The notes under the pieces were generated by a model that was not told the origin of the DNA, did not search any database, and worked only from the letters and a program-made list of their open reading frames with translations. Positions 55,834-64,000 of a stretch of DNA of 64,000 bases are shown here, one piece after another. Positions within the stretch are counted from its first letter, which is position 1. The number at the start of each line of letters is the position of its first letter. The stretch is from Plantago major. Lineage: Eukaryota > Streptophyta > Magnoliopsida > Lamiales > Plantaginaceae. The stretch is from the NCBI GenBank assembly GCA_026545765.1, contig CM048842.1:48555431-48619430 (forward strand), read 5' to 3'. The position numbers and the translations under genes were made by a program.

Positions 55834-57547
55834 GTTCAGACGGTGAACTGCGATCCTTGGGTCTATCCCCTTAAGATCATCGGTGCTCCAGGCAAAGATA
55901 TCGTGATTGTCTCAAAGGCATGTGATGAGCTTCATCTCTACTTCCGTGCTCATCTCTGTTCCTATCCGAGTTGTCTTTTCCAAGTTCCCCTCGATCAACT
56001 GAACCTCTTTCAGGGCTTCATGAGGTTCTATCCTGGCAGTCTTGGGGAACTTTTCCCTGAGCGACCCAACACAAATTTCTTCCTTTAGTGGGGTAAGAGC
56101 CACATGAGGAGGACTCCTGGGTCTCTTAGTGACCAAAAGAACGGGTACTGTGGCTCCTCTGGTTGACATGATGTAGCATTCCCAGGCTTCTCTAACATTG
56201 CCCACTTCTTCACCCACACCGTTTGGGGTTGGGAACTTTACCCTGTTGTGCAGGGGAGAAGTGATTGCCCTGAATTGGTTAAGTCCTGGGCAGCCCAGGA
56301 TCACGTTATAGTCGAAGGTGCTATCGACTACCACAAAGAGGATTGACTCACCTCTTGCTCGGAAAGGTGCCCATAGAGACTTGTAGTGGTACACTCCCAA
56401 TGGGACGTACTACAGATCCTCCAAAACCCACCAAAGAAGTATACACACACCCATATTGAATCTGTCCCAAGTGCATTTGCTCCACAGTCCTTTTGGAGAT
56501 GACATTGGAAGAACTTCCTGTGTCGACAAGTACTTTGTTGACCTTGTAAGTGGAGATAACCATAGAAACAACCAAAGGAACGTCGGGGTCCTTGAGATCT
56601 CCTCCATCAGACGTTGCTGGGGGCATTTCGCTATCATCAAAGGTGATGGCGTTTGTGCCCTTCAGGGCTGAAGGAGCATAGGCTCTATCGTTGTTTCTCA
56701 AGTGTTGCGCGGTCCTTTCCCTTGCATTTCGACTGTCTCCCCCAGTTGGTCCTCCTGCAATGGCATTGATAACTCCGCTATAGGGGAGGTTTTCCATATC
56801 CAAACCATCGTGGTACCCTCGGTATCCTTGGGCATGCTGAGGTGGGATCCCCGCTGGCGGTGGTGGTAAGGATCCTGTCGGAGGTTCCGAACCACGCTCC
56901 TCCCTTCTTTGTTCATTCTTCTGGTGTCTGGAAGGTTCCTCTACATATATAAGTTCTTTGAGTTTTCCGCTCCTTATCGTCCCCTCTATTTCTGTCTTCA
57001 ACTGGACACAGTCCTCCGTTGAGTGACCTTTTTGCTTATGGAACCTACAGTAGTCCTTGGAAGCTTTGTTCTTCTTGTTGCTCCTCGTAGGTTTTGGCCA
57101 TTGTATGTCCAAGTTTTTCTCAACGATGGAAGCCAAGATGTCGGATCTTGGTCTGTTGAGGCGAGTATAATCGGCGTATCTCCTTGGAGGAGTCCTCTCT
57201 CTGCGGAATTCCCTCTTATCTCTAAGTTCCCTTTTTTGTTCAAACTTTCCCTGACGAGGAGGAGGTTCTTGCCTTACTTGCTCTTTTCCTCTTCGCTCAG
57301 CTCTTATCGAAACATTTCGCCGATACTCTTCTCCATACAAGACTCCTTCACAGATATCTTCCAAGTACTTTTCAGTTGTGATTTCTTCATTGGAAATCTT
57401 TTTTCTGAGATCATCATTATAAGTGTTGGCATATAGGTGTCGGACCCGTTCTTTGATGCTATGAGGTTCTACTTGGCGTACTTCAGCATTGAAACGGTCA
57501 AGAAAGGTTCTAAGGTCCTCATGCTCTTTCTGGATTATTCCTGCCAA
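55834..57547 (-). pseudogene. Gag C-terminus and aspartic protease of the Retand-like element
   Basis: 57,547-56,348 encodes IIQKEHEDLRTFLDRFNAE (gag core), a zinc knuckle (CRFHKQKGHSTEDC) and a pepsin-type protease motif LVDTGSSSNVI near the end. The frame moves by one around 56,400. The protease C-terminal half then runs in another frame (VVVDSTFDYNVILGCPGLN) to about 55,912, before a further change into the reverse transcriptase frame. Confidence 0.85.
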
Positions 57548-57649
57548 GTGCTCAACTGGCCTCTTTCTCTTCTTTGCTTTCTCAAATCTTTTCAGGAAGA
57601 GGGAAGCGATATCCGCATAGGACTTGATGGAACCATTAGGTAGTGAGGT

Positions 57650-58657
57650 CTACCAATCCATTGCTTCCCCAAAGAGTGTAGTGGAAAAGTTGAGAGCTTT
57701 CAAGTTGTCATTTAGGCCGTTGGTCTCCATCTTACTTTCGTATCTAGTAAGGTGCCCCACAGGACAAGTATCTCCGTAATAGTGTTTAAGGTTTGGGATA
57801 GTGGAGTCAGGGCATTTTCTTTCCTTCCTGATCTCGTCACATAGAGGATTGGGAGCTCTAAGAGTTACCTTCTCATGTGCCTTCACCATCTTGCTCAGAG
57901 TGGCGATTTGCATTTCTAAGGCCTTTTGTTGAAGATAAATCTGCTCAGCTGTTAGCTTCTCACCAGTTCTGGGGTTGATAGCCACATCCAGAGGAAGGTC
58001 ATCAATAGGGACTATCGAGATGCTTTCCGCCACCTGATCTCTTGGCGCATGTTGTTGTGCTCCACGACGACTAGTTCCAACTTCATCCACTCGTTGCATC
58101 ACTGGACTTTTCCCTCGCTGTTCGTGAGAAGCAGCGGCCCTCCTGTTGTGAAGATTCCTTAGATCTTCCGGATGAGCTTGTTCCCCCAGCCTTTGTTGGA
58201 TAGGACGATGCTCATTTCTGGATTGTGCGGGTTCAGCTTGTCTTGGAATTGCCAAATGAGGAGTGGGTTGAGCGGGCTTGAAGTTGTTTGATCCAAAGCA
58301 TCATTGAATAGTGGTGAGTAAGAGGCTAAACTGATTCTCATTCATCCCGAATTCGCTAGGACGGATGATCTGCCCATTTGGGAGGGTAAAGTTTCTTCCT
58401 GGAGGAGGGCCATGTGTTCCTGACGGAGGAATTTGTCCTTCGACCCCAAGCATCTGGGTCCTTATTGGCGGATCAGTGGCTCTTTCCTCATCTGAAGAGA
58501 GACTGGCGGTATGGCCGTCGCTTGGACAATCCATCGTATTTCTTGGAGGAGTTCCTGCCACCCTGCCTCTCCTAGTGGGAGGTCTACCTCTTTGCCTTGG
58601 AGAAGGCGTGCCAATTGCAGTAGCGTTGGTTCTTGCGGACCTTCTTGTTCTTACCAT
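57650..58657 (-). pseudogene. Gag N-terminal part of the Retand-like element
   Basis: ATG at 58,657 (MVRTRRSARTNA), 51 bp after the 5' LTR. It is a basic, Pro/Arg-rich start. The frame changes near 58,300, and the part to 57,650 includes INPRTGEKLTAEQIYLQQKA and GEAMDW. A TAG at 57,650-57,652 then interrupts the conserved gag core, which continues in the next segment. Confidence 0.8.
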
Positions 58658-58688
58658 TACTGAAGAGAACAGAACTTTTCGTAAGGTT

Positions 58689-58706
58689 TCCCACAGACGG
58701 CGCCAA
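58689..58706 (-). other. Primer binding site of the Retand-like element
   Basis: On the minus strand, immediately after the 5' LTR, TTTTGGCGCCGTCTGTGGG. The first eight bases TGGCGCCG fit a tRNA ending CGGCGCCA. The longer form is commonly seen in Tat elements; I do not assign the tRNA. Confidence 0.65.
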
Positions 58707-58708
58707 AA

Positions 58709-59608
58709 TGTTGAGGGTAAAGTCCCCCAACCACTTAATGAATTTTCCTTGCTTTCCTTCACTTTAAGTACCTAGACCACCTTTGAGTAAGAGCCAAAGA
58801 GTAAGAGCCCGTAAGAACCGTCGTACTGGTAAGAGGCGATGCGTAAGGACCTGCACAAGCAGCTTGGAGGGGGGGTTAGGACCCGGTTTGCCAAGCGTCA
58901 AACCGGTTAGAGACTTTACTCAAGAGAGACTAAAGATCTGCTTTGTATAATGTTCGGGATTAGCTTATGTCTGATGACTTACCTTAACATGGGGATGTGT
59001 GCCCTATTTAAAGGATTTTCTCAAAGAGGAAGGACTCCTCTAGATCGCGCCAAGTGTAAGGCTCCGATTGAGCCACCAAGGCTTGTTTAGGCCCATGGCC
59101 CAATAATGACACTTAGCCCATGCCATTTTGGGCTTTTAGGGGTAGTTTAGTCATTATTGAGGGAGTTTTGGAGGGTGTGACATAGTCTGCCGAGGTCCGA
59201 GGTCCGGAGAGGTTGGTTCGGACGCATGGTCCGGACCGTATTGGGTTGTCATATGAGGAAGTTCTCCAGGTTCGCTCAACTCTTCTGATTCGGACCTCAT
59301 GGTTCGGACCCCCTACTCTCTGGTGCCTGTCTACTTGGCTACCTGTGAGATTGTCATGTTGGATCCGAGTGATCGTCCGTATCGGAGGCTCCGACCCAGG
59401 TGGGTCGAACCTGAGATCCTTGGGTCGGACCTAGTAAGCTTTAGATCCTTTGTTCCTCTCTTCTAGGGTGGGTCGGACCATGGTGGGTCTGCCCGGATCG
59501 AACAGTTGGCTCGGACCAATGTGTCTCGAATCCATTAGATGACTTAGGACGCCTTAGGATTCGTTCCAAGGGCTCCTATGACGGATTGGACATATTTTCG
59601 TATCAACA
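58709..59608 (-). repeat. 5' LTR of the Retand-like element (900 bp)
   Basis: Ends TGTTGAGG and TATCAACA. It is nearly identical to the 3' LTR over the first 450 bp, with more small indels later. A TATA-like TTTAAATAGGG occurs on the minus strand near 59,004-59,014. Confidence 0.92.
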
Positions 59609-59613
59609 CAATT

Positions 59614-60417
59614 AATGCGAGTATCTAAGTATTAACCTTCACTTTGACAACTAGGTTATATAAGGAATCCCAAATAGCGATGGTTATGTACATATCATGT
59701 TACCGAGATGTGGTCAGTAAGGATACCACATGTAGGCTACCGTCTAGCTCAAACTGTCACCACTGGCTAGCTCGACAACAAACCTTAGACAGATAATCAA
59801 ATTATAGACAGGGTTGATCTCTCATAATCTAGTGCAAAGAATATTCATGAATCCATGGTAAAACACAAATAAGCATGCATCTTAACGTAAACAGCACAGG
59901 AATGAACGACAGTCGCACAACCAACATAGATGCTAAAACTATTCCATCATATATATAAACGTTGTAATCAAAGATGCCGGCTAATCCTTACATAAGTAAA
60001 TTAGCCTAACATAGCGAAAAGTAAATAAACAGAATGTTGAGTAGAAATTATGTTTGAAACAACTAAACAGTTAAAAGATAATGAGTGTCGACCCTTCATT
60101 TCTCTTCCTTCGATCTTCTTCGATTTCTTGTAGTCTACAATGGCTAATGACGGCTAGGGTTTCTTCTTCTTGCTTACTGGCGGTGAGGGTTTTTTCTGAA
60201 TTAGGGTTTCTCTTCCCAAGGACTGTTTCTCTCTCAAGAGAGCTACTTTTGTGTTACGTGTCTTTTTCGATTATGATAACCCAAGGCACTTATTTATACT
60301 GTAAATTGCGTCCTCCTACCGCCCATGATGATTAAGGAAGGTTAGAATGGTGGGCTCTAGCCTGACGGACCTCAGAACAAGCATTCCAGAACTTTCTGCG
60401 AATGACTGCGGTGACTC
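59614..60417 (-). repeat. Right part of the older LTR that hosts the Retand-like element
   Basis: Continues the LTR interrupted at 44,922. On the minus strand AGTATAAATAAGTGCC at 60,285-60,300 is a promoter-like TATA box, followed by 'cttgagagagaaac' leader sequence. It is cut on the right by the CACTA element. Confidence 0.45.
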
Positions 60418-60439
60418 CACTACAAGAAAATCAGCAAAA

Positions 60440-60740
60440 AACGACGTTATGGGGTGACGGATTTTATCCGTCGCCCCATAACGACGGATCGCTAATCCGT
60501 CGCCCCGTTTGGCAACGGATAATAGTTATCCGTCGCCCAAGTTTGACTTTAAAAAAAAAAAAAGGAAATTATTAACGACAGATAATTTTATCCGTCGTTA
60601 ATATTTTTAATTTAAAAAAAAAAAACAAACGGGGCGACGGATAGATTATCCGTCGCTATGGGGCGACGGATACCTATTCGTCTCCCAAACTAGCGACGGA
60701 TCGGCCCAACTGGGCGGACGGATACGTGTCCGTCGGCCCA
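60440..60740. repeat. CACTA subterminal repeats in fold-back pairs
   Basis: At least ten copies of 'cgacggat' or its complement 'atccgtcg'. They are arranged as hairpins, for example 60,445-60,482 (GTTATGGGG...CCCCATAAC around 'gacggattttatccgtc') and 60,632-60,657. In this family such motifs bind the TNPA-type protein. Confidence 0.85.
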
Positions 60741-61082
60741 GAGGGGTTTTATCCGGGACAGAGGCGAGAAATGTGGCAGAATTCATCATCTTCTTCATTC
60801 TTCATCCTCAATTTCTTCTTCTCCTCTCTTCGATTTCCGGTGAATCATTCGTTATTCCGGCCAATCTTGGTGCCTAATCGAAGCTCGTGTGACAAGGAGT
60901 TTGGTTCTTCGATCAATTTCATATTTCTACCGATTAATCAAGGTACGTATTTTGGCTAAAACCCTAGTTTTTAAAAATTTGGGGATTTTGTTTATTTTGA
61001 TTAATTTGAGCAATTATATGTATATATGATAAGTATGTAGTAGTTAGTTTAGTTAATTTGATCAATTATATGTAATTTGTTC

Positions 61083-61086
61083 AATT

Positions 61087-61119
<33 letters not shown>
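61083..61119. repeat. (AT)n microsatellite in CACTA intron
   Basis: Uninterrupted AT dinucleotides. The surroundings to 61,400 are a degenerate 'tatgtagt'/'ttagtttgat' repeat of no coding value. Confidence 0.85.
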
Positions 61120-61123
<4 letters not shown>

Positions 61124-61607
61124 ATAGTTAGTTTAGTTAATGATATGTATATATGTTAGGTATGTAGTATGATATGAATGTATGTAGTATGTTAAGTTTG
61201 GTATGTATGAATGTGTGTAGTTAGTTTGATTTGTGTGTTAAGTATATATAGTTAGTTTAGTTAATTTGATATGTTTGTTAAGTATAGAAGTATGTAGTTT
61301 TGATTTGATAAATTTGTATGTTAAGTATGTAATTTGATATGAATATATGTAGTAATTCGATATGTATAGAGTAATTAGTTAATTTGATATGTATGTTAAG
61401 TATATAATATATGTACTAAGAGGTTGAAATGGTTAAAATATATGCCCAATTTTGTAATATATCGAACACTTAATTAATAATTAATTTATAAGGAACATAT
61501 AATAATTAACAATTAACCTCCACAATCTTCTTATCCGAATTGGAATCGATCTAATAAATTAAATACGATCTAATCAATTGGAACGTGTCAGGTTAAAAAT
61601 AAAGTAT

Positions 61608-62021
61608 ACAATGAATTCCGACCGTTCATGGATGTACGATCGTCGGCGGTAAATGGCAGAGTTTTAGGAGTTTTGTAGAAGGGGTTAAAGGTTTCATCTC
61701 GTTTGCCATGGGACGTCCGGTTTGCAGTAACTGGGGTTGATAAAGTGTCCTTGCACATTGAAACCCGTAAACAAGCAATTTATGACGCCTACAGCAGTAT
61801 TCGAGCACTTGCGACGTTACGGATTCATGCCTGAGTATCATGTATGGATTCATCACGGTGAGGAAGCACCGTCCATGGCATACCTCCAATGGAGGGAGAG
61901 GCGGGGTTTGGGGCCGCCTATCGAGTGCCTTTCTACTTATCGGAACATGTGCATGGTGTATTGGGAGGAGGATGTAGATCTGTTGGAATGCAAGTTCTGT
62001 GGTAGGGAGCGTCACAAGTGA
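61608..62021 (+). pseudogene. CACTA transposase-associated domain fragment
   Basis: It opens with MNSDRSWMYDRRR, then hits TAA and TAG stops and frame damage before IKCPC. From 61,743 the frame is open: TAVFEHLRRYGFMPEYHVWI and HHGEEAP match the domain at the N-terminus of TNP2 transposases, and ECKFCGRERHK resembles the following zinc ribbon. The catalytic transposase core that should follow is absent, so this copy depends on others. Confidence 0.75.
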
Positions 62022-62495
62022 TGAGGAGCATCGTGCATGAGAATGAGGAGTTTCATCCGTTTTGTCTCTAGGCTTGTATAACTAGTAATCATTAGTTGAT
62101 ATATATATGAAACCAAACATTATGGTAAAATTGAAGCTGATGTAACTTATATTATGTAATGCCGTAACAATTGTCTGGAGCTAATATAACTTATATTACG
62201 TAGCTTATATTACTCGAAAGTGGAGTACATTGAGAAAGACGACTCAATTACCAACTCGTACCAACAAGAGGATGTCGATAAACAAGCAGAAGATCCCATA
62301 GAAGCAGATGATGAGTTGTTTGATCTGCACAAGGACCAATATGTAGACTTAGAGGACGGCGATAACGGTATATTATGTGTATTATAACTAGTTAGTAGTT
62401 GATAACATTTGAGTAATTATATGTGTTATTATAATCTGTTCTGTATTATAACTCGTACTAACACATTTTATTGTATTTATTACATGCTTTTGCAG

Positions 62496-63547
62496 ATGCA
62501 TGACAGAGGTCAGTCCACCTATCGTCCCCCACCACGCAGCCAGCTGCATGATAGTAGTGGTGGGTCGGGGATGTCGATTATTACGTGAGGGCTCCGATGG
62601 TCAGGGCAGCAGGTCTCGGATTCCTGAGACCCCCCGGGCAGGAGAGAGCAGCCGTGGCTCTACCAGTCAGCCCAGACACATGCTGGAGGACGACCACGAC
62701 GATTGTCCCTACCTCGTGTTCGATCCAAACCATCCCAACGTCACATGGGACGGCTTGCCTGTGATTTTCCCTGTTGGTCCTGCCAAGTAAGTATTATACA
62801 TTCTTCTTAAATATGTAAAACATAACTTATAATGATAGTTGACAAGTATAAATTGTTGTACTAAAGTAATATATATTCGTTTCTTGTATCTTATACATTG
62901 ACAACAACTTATGGCCTCGGGAGGTGCACAACAAACTAGGTGACATCTTCCGAAGCAGGAGAGAGCCACCGGGGCAGGGTGGTGAGTGTTGGAGCCACAT
63001 CTCGGAGCGCATGAGGGCCGAGTACTTCGATGAGCTGAGGGTAAGTTAAAATATGGCATTCCTTCGTTTGTAATTATAATCGTTTTAATATGAGTGGTAT
63101 GTTAGCCACTGTATGTGAGTGGTATGTTAGCCACTTTATTTGGGTGATATGTTAGTCACCATTGTGTTAGTAAAATTTAGGACAATGTGAGTGGTATGTT
63201 AGCCACTATATGTGAGTGGTATGTTAGCCACTTTGTTTGGGTGATATGTTAGTCACCATATCTGTTATGTTGTTGTATCTTGTTAAATTGATGTAACATG
63301 GTGAGGTTATACATGTATTGACTTTGGATGTTGTATGAAATTGGGAGTGTAGAAGGAGTACTTCATTCCCAGCAGGTTGATCCCACAGATCTGGCGTGTT
63401 TACGAGACTGTGGGATCCAAACTGTACAGGGATATGGTCTGTTCGTGGAAGGCCATTCGGGATCGGGGTGGCCCAATCCCTCCACAGGTTGATCCAGCGG
63501 AGTGGGCCCTTTGGGATGCTTCATCGGCGCCGAATCGATGTCCGTGA
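62496..63547 (+). pseudogene. CACTA Transposase_24-type protein, degraded
   Basis: The first exon starts MHDRGQSTYRPPPRSQLHDS at about 62,496, then shifts frame (stop near 62,588) to GESSRGSTSQPRHM, VFDPNHPNVTWDGLPVIFP. The donor is at 62,789 (AA|GTAAGT). The next exon, NNLWPREVHNKLGDIF to FDELR, ends at about 63,041 but lacks a clear AG acceptor. The third exon (from 63,353) reads KEYFIPSRLIPQIWRVYETV, then MVCSWKAIRDRG and WALWDASS, and stops at 63,547. The domain is the plant En/Spm 'Transposase_24' type. A further piece (EVTSKYAIFKKAK, then VARQEEETSEEL) continues to the window end after another stop. Confidence 0.75.
63093..63257 (+). repeat. Six-copy hairpin repeat in the Transposase_24 intron
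   Basis: 18-nt units at 63,093, 63,118, 63,143, 63,190, 63,215 and 63,240. Type A is AGTGG-TATGTTAG-CCACT and type B is GGTGA-TATGTTAG-TCACC. The order is AAB AAB, each step 25 bp, with a 47-bp step between the triplets. The loop is invariant and the arms differ at two compensating base pairs. Confidence 0.95.
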
Positions 63548-64000
63548 CGTTACTCGACCAACAGTGTAACCGGGCATCCCGATACGTCTGAAGGGTCGTT
63601 CACCACCTTGGAAGGCGATCTACTATCACTGATTATTATCAATCGGTGCGTATATATGTGTTTTTGCAATCTAGCATTACATGTAGATGATAAATTGTTG
63701 ACTAGATCTGGTTTGATTCAGGTGGCACGGGGGGAGGTGACATCCAAGTATGCCATCTTCAAGAAGGCCAAGTAGAAGGGCGGGGTATGGACCGACTGTC
63801 GGGCCTCGTCTATTGCGGTATGTTTATGTTGCTTAAAGTTCATATTTGTACACTATTACAAGTTATTTTTTAAAAATAGTAACTGATCATGATATCTACT
63901 ATTTACGATTTCATGCTCAGGTAGCGAGGCAGGAGGAAGAGACGAGCGAGGAGCTGTCAACTAAACAAGTTGACAACATCTTCTTAGAGGTCAACCAACC

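Larger units (their letters stand above)
44923..59608 (-). mobile_element. Retand-like (Tat lineage) Ty3 LTR retrotransposon, 14.7 kb
   Basis: The element reads on the minus strand. It is flanked by CAATT (44,918-44,922 and 59,609-59,613). LTRs lie at 58,709-59,608 (5') and 44,923-45,789 (3'), with a primer binding site, gag, protease, reverse transcriptase with two RNase H domains, integrase and a polypurine tract. A 6.7-kb region between integrase and the 3' LTR holds an antisense gene with its own promoter. The second, archaeal-type RNase H and the antisense ORF are known marks of the Tat/Retand group. Similar LTRs point to a fairly recent insertion. Gag, protease and integrase carry frame damage, so the copy is not autonomous as read. 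Confidence 0.9.
60418..64000 (+). mobile_element. CACTA (En/Spm) transposon, left part, runs off the window
   Basis: The terminus is CACTACAAGAAAATCAGC at 60,418, the canonical plant CACTA end. Next come a subterminal block of 'gacggat' repeats, a TNP2-type transposase-associated fragment, and a Transposase_24-type gene. The right end is outside the window. The preceding 3 bp 'ctc' would be the target duplication. Confidence 0.9.

Noticed and set aside
57023..57436. 137-codon plus-strand frame inside the Retand-like element
   Set aside because: Exact antisense shadow of the gag coding sequence.
44923..59608. GC-rich block as possible bacterial contamination or a horizontally acquired island
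   Set aside because: LTRs, target duplication, primer site and Ty3 coding order explain it fully.
60440..60740. CRISPR-like regularly spaced short repeats
   Set aside because: Plant DNA; repeats are inverted pairs with irregular spacing next to a CACTA terminus, so they are subterminal transposase sites.

Overview
The window is nuclear DNA of a flowering plant, most likely a core eudicot. It has host genes with GT-AG introns and plant transit or signal peptides, and a dense layer of plant transposons (Tat/Retand-like and Athila-like Ty3 elements, L1-type LINEs, Stowaway-like and hAT MITEs, CACTA). A Retand-like element hints at Caryophyllales but does not prove it. Nothing looks prokaryotic: there are no operons, ribosome binding sites or CRISPR arrays. 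Layout: 1-1.7 kb is a degenerate six-copy tandem repeat. 2.6-3.15 kb is LTR debris. 3.4-8.25 kb (+) is an intact seven-exon gene for a plastid Nudix hydrolase (NUDT14-like ADP-sugar diphosphatase) with a GC-AG first intron. 8.75-9.54 kb (-) is a short paralogue of the copper chaperone for superoxide dismutase (CCS) that lost the two exons coding for the metal-binding HMA domain but still reads in frame. 10-15 kb is transposon debris. 16.3-17.05 kb (-) is a single-exon ERF-like protein with a decayed AP2 domain and five tandem EAR repressor motifs. 17.6-24.4 kb is nested LTRs and MITEs. 24.8-27.8 kb (-) is the full six-exon CCS gene. 28-32 kb is MITEs and LINE scraps. 32.3-34.55 kb (+) is a subtilase with complete catalytic motifs but several frameshifts and stops. 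36.5-40.06 kb (-) is a three-exon SHG1/BOD1-like gene with one frameshift. From 40.4 kb to the end almost everything is mobile DNA: an LTR; a deletion derivative of a Retand-like element; a hAT MITE with 8-bp target duplication; a 5'-truncated LINE with a 17-bp target duplication; a 14.7-kb Retand-like Ty3 element (44,923-59,608, TSD CAATT) inserted into an older LTR; and the left part of a CACTA transposon (60,418 to window end). How the parts relate: the two CCS genes are on the same strand about 16 kb apart and share exon structure, so one is probably a local duplicate. The full gene should deliver copper to Cu/Zn-SOD; the short one keeps only the SOD-docking and CXC parts. The other host genes show no functional link. 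I found no convincing new multi-gene system. The most unusual items are the HMA-less CCS copy whose frame is rescued by a 2-nt exon change, the ERF-like protein with an EAR minisatellite, the antisense gene with its own TATA box and leader intron inside the Retand-like element, and six covarying hairpins in the CACTA intron. All splice sites, identities and families are read by eye without searches.
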